A stretch of DNA of 64,000 nucleotides from Spirochaetales bacterium (GCA_003252395.1 QKEL01000007.1:1-64000), one strand, 5' to 3'. Positions 25,866 through 34,947 are shown, numbered from the stretch's first letter. Notes: generated by a model not told the origin, from the sequence alone. Numbers and translations: made by a program.

Positions 25866-26492
25866 ATGACGAGGGACTATCTTTTCGACGGGGTCAAGGC
25901 GTTCAACGCCACCGACTATCTCGACCACCGGGAACTGTTCGAGAAAATAGGCCGGGGACAGAACCCCCACACGCTGTTCATCGGCTGTTCCGACTCGCGC
26001 ATCGTGCCGAACCTGATCACGAAGACCCTCCCCGGCGAGCTATTCGTGGTCCGCAATATCGCGAACCTCGTGCCCTGGTACCGCGAATCGGAGGAATTCC
26101 TCGCCACCACCTCGGCGATCGAGTACGCCGTAAAGGCCCTCAACGTGGAAAACATCGTCGTCTGCGGGCATTCGAACTGCGGGGGATGCAACGCGCTGTG
26201 GCTCGAGGGCAACCAGGGCGCGGACATTCCGCACACGAAAAAATGGCTGGAACTGGCCCGCCGGGTCAAGGACAAGATCGTCGCCGACGGGGTAACCGAT
26301 CCCGCGGAGCGCGAATGGCAAACCGAACAGCTCAATATCGTGGAGCAAATGAACCACCTCGTCACCTATCCCTATATCAAGGAACGGTACCGATCGGGGA
26401 AGCTCAATATACTCGGATGGTATTACATCATCGAAACCGGGGAAATCTTCAATTACGACAAGGACACGCGGGAATTCAAGAAGATTGAGTAG
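25866..26492 (+). CDS. can: Beta-class carbonic anhydrase
   Basis: 208 residues interconverting CO2 and bicarbonate. Zinc ligands and catalytic dyad are intact: Cys41-x-Asp43-x-Arg45 (GCSDSR) and His102-x2-Cys105 (GHSNCGG). Length and layout fit the E. coli Can group. It follows nadE by five bases and is presumably co-transcribed; bicarbonate supply and NAD synthesis have no obvious functional link. The last 17 bases overlap the convergent reductase gene. Confidence 0.95.
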   Translation: MTRDYLFDGVKAFNATDYLDHRELFEKIGRGQNPHTLFIGCSDSRIVPNLITKTLPGELFVVRNIANLVPWYRESEEFLATTSAIEYAVKALNVENIVVCGHSNCGGCNALWLEGNQGADIPHTKKWLELARRVKDKIVADGVTDPAEREWQTEQLNIVEQMNHLVTYPYIKERYRSGKLNILGWYYIIETGEIFNYDKDTREFKKIE

Positions 26493-27501
26493 CGCGGAAC
26501 GCCTTCCAGTCTTCGTAATGGGCCGGGAGCGTTTCCCAGGGCTTAAGGCCGTAGGGGCAGCGTTTGCCGCAGGCGCCGCATTTCGTGCAGTCGTCGATCC
26601 GCGCCATGAGGAGCGCCCATTCGTCGGTGAGCCATTGGGCGGGGGGCGAGCGGCGGAGAAGCTCGTGCATCCGGTTCGCGTTGTGTATGGGGATTCCCGC
26701 GGGGCACGGCAGGCAGTACCCGCAGCCCCGGCAGAACGATCCCGCCAGCTCAACGCGGTCCTTCTCGATGACCTTCCTGAGCGGCTCGTCAAGCGCGGGC
26801 GACTCCGCTTCCAGGGCAAGCAGCTCTTCCAGTTCCGAAAGCCTCTGAATGCCCCATATGGGCACCGCGCCCTCGAACCGGCGAAGCCAGGCGAAGGCCG
26901 CGCGCGCGTTCGTAATGAGGCCGCCCGAAAGGGCTTTCATGGCGATAAAGCCTACCCCGGCGCTTTCGCACGCCTCGGCGAGGGCCTCGTCCTCGGGCCC
27001 GGAAAGATAGGAAAGGGGAAACTGAATCGTCTCGTAGAGTCCCGAACCGAGCGCTTCGGTCGCCAAGGCGCGGGAGTGGTTGGTTATCCCGATATGGCGG
27101 ATCTTCCCCGCCGCCTTCGCCTCCAAAAGGGCGTCATAAAGGCCGTCTTCGGCGCCGGGAACGGGCACGAAGCTCGGGTTATGCAATTGATACAGGTCGA
27201 TATAGTCGGTTTGCAGGTTGCGAAGGCTCGTTTCCAGCTGGTCCCGTAGGTCGCCGGCGGTACGGGCCCCCGTCTTGGTGGCGATTATTACGTCCTTCCG
27301 GAATTCGGAGAACGCGAGGCCCAGTTTTTCCTCGCTGTCGGAATACATGCGGGCGGTATCGAAAAAATTTACGCCGCCGTCGTAGGCGGCCCGCAGAATG
27401 CCCCCCGCGGCGTCGAAATCGCTCACGCGCTGGATAGGCAGCGCCCCGAAGGCGGTGCGCGATACCATCAGTCCGGTGGAGCCGAGGCGTACGTATTCCA
27501 T
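26476..27501 (-). CDS. Aldo/keto reductase with C-terminal 4Fe-4S domain
   Basis: 341 residues. The aldo/keto reductase barrel has the catalytic tetrad Asp48, Tyr53, Lys76 and His107. The C-terminal extension carries CRGCGYCLPCPAGIPI and CTKCGACGKRCPYGL, ferredoxin-like cysteine sets seen in the MocA/YdhF-like group of anaerobes. An NADPH-dependent carbonyl reductase or dehydrogenase wired to iron-sulfur clusters is likely; the substrate is unknown. The ROK-family regulator upstream (3 bp gap) suggests control by a sugar. Confidence 0.88.
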   Translation of the reverse strand: MEYVRLGSTGLMVSRTAFGALPIQRVSDFDAAGGILRAAYDGGVNFFDTARMYSDSEEKLGLAFSEFRKDVIIATKTGARTAGDLRDQLETSLRNLQTDYIDLYQLHNPSFVPVPGAEDGLYDALLEAKAAGKIRHIGITNHSRALATEALGSGLYETIQFPLSYLSGPEDEALAEACESAGVGFIAMKALSGGLITNARAAFAWLRRFEGAVPIWGIQRLSELEELLALEAESPALDEPLRKVIEKDRVELAGSFCRGCGYCLPCPAGIPIHNANRMHELLRRSPPAQWLTDEWALLMARIDDCTKCGACGKRCPYGLKPWETLPAHYEDWKAFRATQSS

Positions 27502-27504
27502 TCG

Positions 27505-28674
27505 TCACCGGCCCTTCGCCGCGATAATGCGCTCGTACAGGTCGAAACCCACCAATTCCTGGAACCGGTCGGCTATGTCGGGCACCGAAAAAAGCTTTTC
27601 CACGAAAAGCCCGGCGGCGCCCATGGAAACGGAGCGGTTACCGTACTCCGAGAATTCTATCTCGATCTCGCGCTCCAGGTCGTACACCCAATTGCCCGCG
27701 ATGGAGCGGCGCATGGCCTCCTCGAGGTTCTCGCGGTTGGCGGGCAGGTCGCCGGTAAATACTATCTTGGTAAAATCCACCGTGTTCATAAGGAGCGCGA
27801 GATTGTCGCAGAGCTCCGCGTACACCTCGCGCAACAGGGCCCGATTGTCCGGCAATTCGCGGAACCGGGAACAGGGAACGCTGAACTGGCCCGACTCGGG
27901 AGTCGCGCCCACCGCGCGAAACTCGCCCGCGGTAAAGTGGTCGCCGTGCAGCACCCGCTCCCGGACGGTAAGCCCGAGTCCGACGGCTATGCCGTGGGGC
28001 GCCGTTGACCCGGAAACCAGGTCGCGAAACTCGCCGAGCACCGCGATAAAGTTGCGCGCCCGGGCCGATTTGCGGAAGGCGAGCTCGGCCCAGCAGCAGC
28101 AATTCGCGTCGTTCTCGATAAACACGTACTCGCCCGAGCGCTTCGAAACCTCGTCGCGCACCGCGTAGGGTTCGCGCACGCCCAGCGAGTTGGAGCGGAT
28201 CAGGAGGCCGGCGTAGGGATCGACGATGCCCGGCAGGCCTATCCCCACGCCCAGGAGAATTTTCCCCGTTCCGGCGACGAATTCGCGCGCGCGCTCGATC
28301 AGCGAAACCGCGTGGGAAACGAGCCCCTCGCGGCTCACCTTGCCTATGCCGTCGAAGGTATGCAACACCTCGCCCGAAACGGTGGCGATCACCGCCGTGA
28401 ACCGGGCGTCCTGTATCTCCAGGCCCAGTACGACCCCGAGATCCGGGTTTATCTCGAGATTGATCTGCCGCCGCCCTACCCCGCTTTGCTGGCGGTTCTT
28501 GCCGGCGGTCACCACGATTCCCCGGTCGAGTATTCCCTGCATGATCTTCGTGACCGTCGAGCGGTCAAGGTCGAGAATTTCCGCGACCTTAATGCGGCTT
28601 ATCCCGGGATTAAGCCAGATCGCCCGGATAATGCGGGAGGTATTTATGCTGTGCAATCGATTAGAATCGGCCAT
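27505..28674 (-). CDS. ROK-family transcriptional regulator
   Basis: 389 residues. An N-terminal winged helix (RIKVAEILDLDRSTVTKIMQ) precedes a ROK sugar-kinase-like domain. ATP and sugar-site features are recognisable (GVGIGLPGIVD; VFIENDANCCCWAEL), but the family zinc motif GHxxxxxxGxxCxCGxxGC is lost: the region reads HFTAGEFRAVGATPESGQ and lacks the CxCGxxGC cysteines. This resembles the divergent XylR/NagC-like repressors common in spirochaetes. It lies three bases upstream of the reductase gene and downstream of glyS on the same strand. Two strong hairpins occupy its leader. Confidence 0.88.
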   Translation of the reverse strand: MADSNRLHSINTSRIIRAIWLNPGISRIKVAEILDLDRSTVTKIMQGILDRGIVVTAGKNRQQSGVGRRQINLEINPDLGVVLGLEIQDARFTAVIATVSGEVLHTFDGIGKVSREGLVSHAVSLIERAREFVAGTGKILLGVGIGLPGIVDPYAGLLIRSNSLGVREPYAVRDEVSKRSGEYVFIENDANCCCWAELAFRKSARARNFIAVLGEFRDLVSGSTAPHGIAVGLGLTVRERVLHGDHFTAGEFRAVGATPESGQFSVPCSRFRELPDNRALLREVYAELCDNLALLMNTVDFTKIVFTGDLPANRENLEEAMRRSIAGNWVYDLEREIEIEFSEYGNRSVSMGAAGLFVEKLFSVPDIADRFQELVGFDLYERIIAAKGR

Positions 28675-28686
28675 GGTTGAACCTCG

Positions 28687-28736
28687 GCCGAACCGAAGGT
28701 TCGGCTTGGAGAATTCCGGCGTAGCCGGAATTCTCC
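28687..28736 (-). promoter_or_regulatory. Two tandem hairpins in the ROK leader
   Basis: GCCGAACC/GGTTCGGC (28687-28705, loop of 3) and GGAGAATTCCGGC/GCCGGAATTCTCC (28708-28736, 13-bp perfect stem, loop GTA) lie directly upstream of the ROK start and downstream of glyS. No T run follows either, so terminator, processing site or regulator-binding element are all possible. Confidence 0.65.
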
Positions 28737-28749
28737 ACCGGTGATTGAA

Positions 28750-28772
28750 TGAATGTCACGTACCTACATTCA
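28750..28772. repeat. Inverted repeat after glyS
   Basis: TGAATGT (28750-28756) and ACATTCA (28766-28772) are exact inverted copies nine bases apart, just past the glyS stop. It may be an operator for the adjacent ROK regulator or a weak terminator stem. Confidence 0.4.
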
Positions 28773-28785
28773 ACGTTCAATGGAC

Positions 28786-30141
28786 TCAAACCCGTTTGTA
28801 GTTCTTGATTTCTTCGCGGATTCGAGCGGCCAATTCGGCGCGCGGAATGCGGACCTGTTCCATGGAATCGCGGAACCGCAGGGTTACCGTATCGTCTTCC
28901 TTGGAATCGTAGTCCACGGTCACGCAGAAGGGGGTTCCGATCTCGTCCTGCCTTCGGTAGCGCTTGCCGATCGCGCCCGACTGGTCGTAATCGGTCATGA
29001 AGTCTTCCTTCAGCTCGTTCCGGATCTCCTGGGCAAGCTCCGCGAGCCCGTCCTTCTTCATGAGGGGGAGCACCGCCACGGTCACCGGCGCGATCTTCGG
29101 GTGGAACCGGAGCACGGTGCGCCAGTCGTCGTCGTTACCCTTGTCGGCGACCTTCTCTTCCTCGTAGGCGTCGCAGAGGAACATGAGCACGTTGCGGGTA
29201 AGGCCCGCGCTCGTCTCGATAATATAGGGAATATAGCGCTCGTTGCCGTTGTCCTGGTCGATGTACTGAAGGTCCTTGCCGGAATACTTCGTGTGCTGGG
29301 TCAGGTCGAAATCGGTGCGGTTATGGATGCCCTCAAGCTCCTGGAAGCCCATGGGGAACTCGAACTCGATATCGTAGGCGTCCTTCGCGTAGTGCGCGAG
29401 CTTCTCGTGGTGGTGCCAGCGGAGCTTCTCCGGCCGAATTCCGAGCTTCGCGTAGTAGGCCATGCGCTGCTCGCGCCAGCTCTCGAACGTCGTCACGTCG
29501 TCGCCGGGCTTCACGAAATACTGCATCTCCATCTGCTCGAACTCGCAGGTGCGGAAAATGAAGTTCTTGGTCACGATCTCGTTGCGGAAGGCCTTGCCCA
29601 CCTGGGCGATCCCGAAGGGAATCTTGAGGCGGTTCGACTGCGCGATGTTCTTGTAGTTCACGTAAATGCCCTGTGCGGTCTCGGGGCGGAGATAGATCAC
29701 GGATGAGGTGTCTTCCGCGGGGCCGATGCTCGTCTTGAACATCAGGTTAAAGGAGCGGGGCTCGGTCAGGGGGCCGCCGCATTTGGGGCACTTCCGCGCC
29801 GCCACGGCCTCGGGAGAAATCTGGGTATCGTCGTCGGCCCGGAACCGGCTCTTGCAGTCCTTGCAGTCCACGAGCGGGTCCGAGAAGTTCGCCACGTGGC
29901 CGGAAGCTTCCCACACCTTCGGGTGCATCAGGATCGCCGCGTCGAGCCCCACGATATTGTCGTGAAGCTGGGTCATTTCCTTCCACCAGGCCTTCTGAAT
30001 GTTGTTCTTGAGCTCAATGCCGAGGGGGCCGTAGTCCCACGCGCCGTTCTGGCCGCCGTAAATCTCGGATGACTGAAACACGAACCCGCGCCGCTTGGCC
30101 AGGCTCACAATTTTTTCCATGGAAACCGCATGATCGTCCAT
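28786..30141 (-). CDS. glyS: Glycyl-tRNA synthetase, alpha2 type
   Basis: 451 residues, class II enzyme of the homodimeric eukaryote/archaea-like type. Motif 2 is [22 protein letters not shown], and motif 3 is [16 protein letters not shown] zinc-binding insertion with CKDCKSRF and KCPKCGGPL is present; [13 protein letters not shown] is the glycine/ATP site. The start at 30141 has AAAGGAGC upstream. The alpha2 form, instead of the bacterial GlyQ/GlyS tetramer, is usual in spirochaetes, Firmicutes bacilli excepted. Confidence 0.95.
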   Translation of the reverse strand: MDDHAVSMEKIVSLAKRRGFVFQSSEIYGGQNGAWDYGPLGIELKNNIQKAWWKEMTQLHDNIVGLDAAILMHPKVWEASGHVANFSDPLVDCKDCKSRFRADDDTQISPEAVAARKCPKCGGPLTEPRSFNLMFKTSIGPAEDTSSVIYLRPETAQGIYVNYKNIAQSNRLKIPFGIAQVGKAFRNEIVTKNFIFRTCEFEQMEMQYFVKPGDDVTTFESWREQRMAYYAKLGIRPEKLRWHHHEKLAHYAKDAYDIEFEFPMGFQELEGIHNRTDFDLTQHTKYSGKDLQYIDQDNGNERYIPYIIETSAGLTRNVLMFLCDAYEEEKVADKGNDDDWRTVLRFHPKIAPVTVAVLPLMKKDGLAELAQEIRNELKEDFMTDYDQSGAIGKRYRRQDEIGTPFCVTVDYDSKEDDTVTLRFRDSMEQVRIPRAELAARIREEIKNYKRV

Positions 30142-30459
30142 CTAAAGAAGCTCCTTTCGCCCCCGCTGGCAGCGAGGGACATAATATAGGAGATAATTTT
30201 AGCATACGAAGGCTGCGCTTGTACAGCAATGGGTGATGAAGGAACATAATGGGAAAGGACGAAAGACCGAGGCAGAAGGCGCGTGGCGGCTCGAACGCCC
30301 CGCCCGGCAGCCGCCGGAGAGAACGGGCCACAGGGGGAGCGCGGGGGGAAAAAAAGAACGGAAAACCGCGAAGCGGGTGTATACTCATCGCAAGCAACCA
30401 TATCCGAAAACAAACACCAAACCGTTCAGACGGATCTCCCCTGATCAATGGAGCGAATC
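30142..30459. other. Divergent intergenic region glyS / sugar-binding lipoprotein
   Basis: No gene seen in 318 bp. The left part holds the glyS promoter: minus-strand TTGCTG (30224-30229), 17 bases, TATGCT (30201-30206). The central purine-rich and GC-rich stretch (30255-30375) contains possible hairpins but no motif I can name. A GTATAC element near 30378 may belong to the rightward promoter. Confidence 0.5.
30201..30229 (-). promoter_or_regulatory. Promoter of glyS
   Basis: TTGCTG, 17-base spacer, TATGCT on the minus strand, about 60 bases before the glyS ATG. Confidence 0.5.
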
Positions 30460-31623
30460 ATGAAGAAAAACGTCACTCTCGCGATTCTTTCGGCGGCCGT
30501 GATCGGCCTGGGGCCTTTCATCGTTTCCTGCGACAACGTAACCGATCCCGCGGCGGACAAAATCGACGGGGCGGTGGGGATTGTCTTTCCCAACGATTAC
30601 CTTCGGTGGGACAACGATGAGGCCCGGTTCCGCGCGGCACTTACCGCGGCGGGCGTGGAACACACAATCCTGAGAAGCGCCGATAGTTCCGTCACCGAGG
30701 CGACGCATGTCGCGAACCTTATCGAGTCGGGAATAAAGGTACTCGTGCTCTGTCCGGTCTCCTCGGCCGACGCGGCTTCCGCGGCAGAGGCAGCCCACGC
30801 GGCGGGGGTAACGGTCATCGCCTACGAACGCCTCATAACGGAAACGGCCGCAGTGGACTATTACGTATCCTTTAAGAGCCTGGACGTTGGGCGAATGCAG
30901 GGACAGTACCTTATCGACCACGCGACGGGCACGGGGAATCCCCTCTACCTCTACGCGGGCAACCAAACCGACAACAATTCCTTCCTCTTTTTCGCCGGTT
31001 CCTGGTCGGTCCTGCAGCCGAAAATCGCCGACGGCACGTTCGTAATCGCCAATTCCCAGGCCGCTGACGGCCTCAAGGAGAGCGCGACGTTGACCCACGA
31101 CCAGATCAGCACTATTTTCGGCACGAACGCCATCTCCGGCACCCCGCCGGCGATGACCGTTGACGGCATAACGACGCATTGGTCGTACGATGACGCGAAA
31201 ACCCTGTGCGAACGCAACCTCTCGACGGTAAACGCGAGCGCGAGCCTCAAGGGCAGCGTGTTCGTCCTCGGTCCGAACGATTATACCGCCCGCGGCATTA
31301 TAGCGGCGTTGGACGGCGATTCCGCCGTTACCTCCTACGTAATCACCGGGCAGGACGCGGAAAAGGATTCGGTGCAATCCATCATCGACGGATATCAATC
31401 CATGACCGTGTTCAAGGACGTTCGCACCCTCGCGAGCGACGCGGCGGCCGCCGTTATCGAGGTTCTCAAGGGTAAAACGCCCGCGACGCTCGGCTCCTTC
31501 AACAACGGAGTCAAGGAAGTGCCTTCCGTAATAAGCGATATCGTTCAAGTAACCGCCGCGAACGTACGGGAAGCGCTTATCGATACGGGCTATTATTCGG
31601 CAAGCGACTTTACGGGCCTCTAA
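30460..31623 (+). CDS. Periplasmic sugar-binding lipoprotein (XylF/ChvE-like), copy 1
   Basis: 387 residues from MKKNVT, with GGAG upstream. Lipobox FIVSC (Cys24), then a type-1 periplasmic binding fold: AVGIVFPNDYLRWDND, LVLCPVSSADAAS, VIAYERLI and VTSYVITGQDAE are xylose/multiple-sugar-binding hallmarks. In ABC systems this protein delivers pentoses or hexoses to RbsC-like permeases, but no transporter gene is nearby. In spirochaetes such proteins can also feed chemoreceptors. It is followed by a paralogue with near-identical DNA at the 3' end. Confidence 0.9.
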   Translation: MKKNVTLAILSAAVIGLGPFIVSCDNVTDPAADKIDGAVGIVFPNDYLRWDNDEARFRAALTAAGVEHTILRSADSSVTEATHVANLIESGIKVLVLCPVSSADAASAAEAAHAAGVTVIAYERLITETAAVDYYVSFKSLDVGRMQGQYLIDHATGTGNPLYLYAGNQTDNNSFLFFAGSWSVLQPKIADGTFVIANSQAADGLKESATLTHDQISTIFGTNAISGTPPAMTVDGITTHWSYDDAKTLCERNLSTVNASASLKGSVFVLGPNDYTARGIIAALDGDSAVTSYVITGQDAEKDSVQSIIDGYQSMTVFKDVRTLASDAAAAVIEVLKGKTPATLGSFNNGVKEVPSVISDIVQVTAANVREALIDTGYYSASDFTGL

Positions 31624-31630
31624 TCGCGCG
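31549..31630 (+). repeat. 82-bp direct repeat, copy 1
   Basis: Last 75 coding bases of the first binding-protein gene plus seven bases past it. It matches 32899-32980 at 81 of 82 positions by direct comparison. The near identity, including the third codon positions and the start of the 3' flank, shows recent duplication or gene conversion. Confidence 0.9.
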
Positions 31631-31634
31631 CCCT

Positions 31635-31657
31635 GAAGCCCCGGGCCGCGGGGCTTC
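31635..31657 (+). terminator. Hairpin after copy 1
   Basis: GAAGCCCC and GGGGCTTC pair around a 7-base loop. The T run is poor (ATTGG follows), so it may be a weak terminator or mRNA 3' stabiliser. Confidence 0.5.
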
Positions 31658-31818
31658 ATTGGCGGCCGAGCGCGGCAGAATACCCAAACGATAGTCATAC
31701 TACGAAAAACTCCCCCTACGCCTTTTTTTTTCTGGGCAGATAGTCAAATTTCCGTATACAATCGGAAAAAGCCCTTCGCGGAAAAGAGGGTATCAAAAAA
31801 AACCATAAGGAGTTTTCA

Positions 31819-32973
31819 ATGAAAAAATCGCTTTTGCCCTTTATCGGGATGGTCATGACCCTAACGCTGTTTTCTTTGGCGTCCTGCGATAATCCGACTG
31901 ATGCGGCGGGAACGCCTCTCGATATCTCGGTGGGGATCGTTTTTCCGAATAAATCGATCCACTGGCAAAACGACTCGGCGGCGCTGAAAACGGCCTTAAC
32001 CGGGTACGACGTGGGCTGCTCCGTCTTCTTGGGCGACGATACCCTCGCTACGGAAACCGCCGCCGTTACCGCCCTTATCGACGCGAAAATATCGGTGTTG
32101 ATCATAACCCCCGTAACTTCATCGAATTCCGTCGCGAGCCTGGAGGCGGCCAAAGACGCGGGCATTACGGTCATATGCTACGACCGATTACCGCTCAGCA
32201 CCGAGGCGATCGATTATTATTCGGGTTTTTTGCAGGCGGACGTGGGAATCGCGCAGGGACGGTACTTGGCCGATAACGCGTCGGGCACGGGAATCCCCCT
32301 CTACCTTTACGGGGGCTCCTACCTTGATTCCAGCTCGGTCCGCTTCTTCCGCGGGGCATGGTCGGTCCTGCAGCCGAAAATCGCCGACGGCACGTTCGTA
32401 ATCGAAAATTCCCAGGCCGCGACAAACTTGAAAAACAGCGCGACCCTCACGGACAGCGAAATTTACGGCATCCTCGGCACGAACGCCATTTCCGGCACCC
32501 CGCCCGTTATGACCGTCAATGGCATCACGACCCACTGGAACAATCAGGACGCGGGCACCCTGGCCGCCAAAAACCTCGATGATGCGGACGCATCTCAAAA
32601 AGGGAACGTGTTCATTCTCGGCCCGAACGACGGAACCGCGCGGGCAATACTTCAGGCGTTTGAGGACGATCCTGACGTATCATCCTACGTAATCACCGGT
32701 CAGGACGCGGAAAAGCCGTCGGTGCAATCGATTATCGACGGGGACCAATCCATGACGGTCTTTAAGGACACCCGTACCCTCGCGTCGAACACCGCGCGTA
32801 TGGCGGCCGATATTCTCCAGGAAAGGCAACCCGAAACGCAAACCTATTACGATAACGGGATTAAGCAGGTACCGCAGCTGGTGACCGATATCGTCGTGGT
32901 AACCGCCGCGAACGTACGGGAAGCGCTAATCGATACGGGCTATTATTCGGCAAGCGACTTTACGGGCCTCTAA
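31819..32973 (+). CDS. Periplasmic sugar-binding lipoprotein (XylF/ChvE-like), copy 2
   Basis: 384 residues, paralogue of the preceding gene with similar length and most motifs (VGIVFPNKSIHWQND, VICYDRLPLS, VITGQDAEKPSVQSI). Lipobox SLASC, Cys23. AAGGAG precedes the ATG by seven bases. The mid-gene block KIADGTFVI and the whole 3' end are nearly identical at DNA level to copy 1, while the N-terminal sugar-contact half has diverged, so the two proteins may bind different sugars. It has its own upstream region of about 195 bp and a similar hairpin after the stop. Confidence 0.9.
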   Translation: MKKSLLPFIGMVMTLTLFSLASCDNPTDAAGTPLDISVGIVFPNKSIHWQNDSAALKTALTGYDVGCSVFLGDDTLATETAAVTALIDAKISVLIITPVTSSNSVASLEAAKDAGITVICYDRLPLSTEAIDYYSGFLQADVGIAQGRYLADNASGTGIPLYLYGGSYLDSSSVRFFRGAWSVLQPKIADGTFVIENSQAATNLKNSATLTDSEIYGILGTNAISGTPPVMTVNGITTHWNNQDAGTLAAKNLDDADASQKGNVFILGPNDGTARAILQAFEDDPDVSSYVITGQDAEKPSVQSIIDGDQSMTVFKDTRTLASNTARMAADILQERQPETQTYYDNGIKQVPQLVTDIVVVTAANVREALIDTGYYSASDFTGL

Positions 32974-32980
32974 TCGCGCG
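32899..32980 (+). repeat. 82-bp direct repeat, copy 2
   Basis: Second copy of the block at 31549-31630, 1350 bp away. Only one base differs (GCGCTTAT versus GCGCTAAT). Confidence 0.9.
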
Positions 32981-33007
32981 GCGTGAAGCCCCGATCCGCC
33001 GGGGCCT

Positions 33008-34609
33008 TCAATGGCGGCCAACCACCCGGTTTCGGCCGCCTTCCTTGGCCTCGTACAGGCGGTTATCCGCGCGCTTGATCAAATCGTCTACGGTCCGGAT
33101 ATCGTCGGTCCACGAGGCCACGCCGAAGGACATGGTTACCCGAATCCCGCGGCCCTCAAACGATACGCTCAAGGCTTCCACGGTTTCCCGCATCCGCTCG
33201 ATTCCGACGGCGGCCTCGTCTTCCTCGGCGTTGTGCAGCAAGAATAGGAATTCCTCGCCGCCCCAGCGGGCCAAACTGTCTTCCTCGCGCATCCGGGATT
33301 TCAGGGCGGACGAAAGGGCCGTAAGCACCAGGTCGCCCGCTACGTGCCCGTATTCGTCGTTTATGCGCTTGAAATAATCGATATCGGCCAACGCGATGCT
33401 GAAGGTTCCCTCGTGGCGGAGTACCCGCGCGGAGGATTGCTCGATTTGAGCCAGCATGGCGCGACGGTTCAGCAAGCCGGTCAGGGGATCGAGATAGGCG
33501 ATTTCCTCAATCCTTCTTTTCTCGGTTTCGAGTTGCCGGTTCTTGTCCGTTACCTCCGCCTGAAGGCCGCCGATCAAGACTTCCATGCGGCGCTCGAAGA
33601 ACATGATAAGCGCCAGGGAAAGGGCCAGGGCCAAAACGCCGAGACCGCAGAACAAAACAAGGTACGCGCCTTGGGTCCGGCCCAGGGCCTTGGCCTCCCG
33701 GTCCAGTAGGGCATCGAGATCGTCGAGGTACACCCCGGTCCCGATAACCCAATCATAGGGTTTGTAGAGCGCGGCGTAACTCAGTTTATGCGCGATTTCG
33801 TCGGAATCCATTTTCTTGAACCAATAATCGTAATAGAGCGCCCCGTCCTTTTTTACGCCTTCCAATTCTACCAGATTCGGTTTATTGCCCCGAATATCGA
33901 CGGTTTCCGTCGAAATGAAGGAACCTTCGGCGTCGGTAAGGTTGGGATGAACGAGGCAAATGGCGTAGCGCTCGCCCCCGTCGTAATCGACTATCTGATG
34001 TATCCAGATGTACCCGTCGTCGGCGAGCCGCTCGCGCCGTATCCGGTATTGCGCGCTTTCCCGCACCGCCGCCTCTATATATTCCCCGGAGATTCCCAAA
34101 AGAACCAGAAAAAGATCCGTTTCCGCGAACATGTTCAATCGATACCGGTCAGCCAGGCCGCGAAAGGCGTCGACGCCGCCAATGCCCTGAGGGAGTACCG
34201 TCCAGTCGGTTAGGCTATACAGTCGCCCGCTTTCGCGTTCCAGGCAAAAGGCGTCGATTCCATCGGATACCATTTTCCCTTCCCTCACCCGTTTCACGAA
34301 ACCGGCGGTATCGCCTCCCCTCGCGAGCGTCGCGTCGATACGGTCCCACACCCTTCCAAGACGGGCTTTTTCCGCGTCCGTCAATCGATCTCGCTCTATA
34401 TCGATCTCCTGGACCGTGAGGTCAATGGCGTCCTTAACGTATTTTTTTTTCGTTTCGAGAATACTCTCCGAGATTTGCCGAATTTTATCGCGGGTTTGCG
34501 CGGCGTAGGAATAGAGATAGCTACCGCCCAAGGATACGAGGAGAACCAACACAAGGCAAAGGCTGCCGGAATAATAGAGAAGGCGAATCCTGTTTTGGGC
34601 TATTTTCAT
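33008..34609 (-). CDS. sCache-GGDEF diguanylate cyclase
   Basis: 533 residues. N-terminal helix (about 10-32), extracytoplasmic four-helix/Cache sensor with the family tail DWVIGTGVYLDDLD (about 290), a second helix (about 315-340), coiled coil and GGDEF. Active site GGEEF preceded five residues earlier by REED, an intact RxxD inhibitory site. It lies convergent to the sugar-binding lipoprotein genes with a 34-bp gap. One sensor type of this kind binds small carboxylates, but the ligand here is unknown. Confidence 0.9.
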   Translation of the reverse strand: MKIAQNRIRLLYYSGSLCLVLVLLVSLGGSYLYSYAAQTRDKIRQISESILETKKKYVKDAIDLTVQEIDIERDRLTDAEKARLGRVWDRIDATLARGGDTAGFVKRVREGKMVSDGIDAFCLERESGRLYSLTDWTVLPQGIGGVDAFRGLADRYRLNMFAETDLFLVLLGISGEYIEAAVRESAQYRIRRERLADDGYIWIHQIVDYDGGERYAICLVHPNLTDAEGSFISTETVDIRGNKPNLVELEGVKKDGALYYDYWFKKMDSDEIAHKLSYAALYKPYDWVIGTGVYLDDLDALLDREAKALGRTQGAYLVLFCGLGVLALALSLALIMFFERRMEVLIGGLQAEVTDKNRQLETEKRRIEEIAYLDPLTGLLNRRAMLAQIEQSSARVLRHEGTFSIALADIDYFKRINDEYGHVAGDLVLTALSSALKSRMREEDSLARWGGEEFLFLLHNAEEDEAAVGIERMRETVEALSVSFEGRGIRVTMSFGVASWTDDIRTVDDLIKRADNRLYEAKEGGRNRVVGRH

Positions 34610-34815
34610 CGGCTACCCCCGTTGATAGCGTAATTCCAGTATAATTCATCGAATCGCCTTTTTTCGGTCTGATACGGGATTTTCGGGAAATCTCCACTTT
34701 TACCAAATATCATTCGGGTGTGACATAAAACCCCTAACCGAAGACGAAAATGTAACGCTTTCTCGCACCAAAATTGTTTATATTGTGTCTAGTAAACCAA
34801 GAAGTGAGGCACATA

Positions 34816-34947
34816 ATGAAGAAACGGGGAATATCGCACGGTATTATCGGTTTTTTGGGGATGTTCTTCTCATTCACCTGGCTTTTTTGGCTGGTATTAA
34901 GCCTGGTTTCGGGGGTCCATTCCTACTTACGACCCTCGGAACGCTAA
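34816..34947 (+). CDS. Small single-span membrane peptide, 43 residues
   Basis: ATG at 34816 with a GTGAGG ribosome-site-like sequence eight bases upstream, closing at TAA 34945-34947. The peptide begins MKKRGISHG, carries one very hydrophobic aromatic helix (about 10-33, GMFFSFTWLFWLVLSLV), and ends SYLRPSER, giving a positive-inside topology. A perfect intrinsic terminator follows 45 bp later, so the transcript is short and self-contained. Divergent from the Cache-GGDEF gene. No homologue known to me; the N-terminal Lys/Arg and the helix length suit a small membrane regulator or toxin-like peptide. Confidence 0.6.
   Translation: MKKRGISHGIIGFLGMFFSFTWLFWLVLSLVSGVHSYLRPSER

Noticed and set aside
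30255..30375. Structured RNA or riboswitch upstream of the sugar-binding gene
   Set aside because: The GC-rich stretch can form hairpins, but it matches no conserved aptamer pattern that I can identify.
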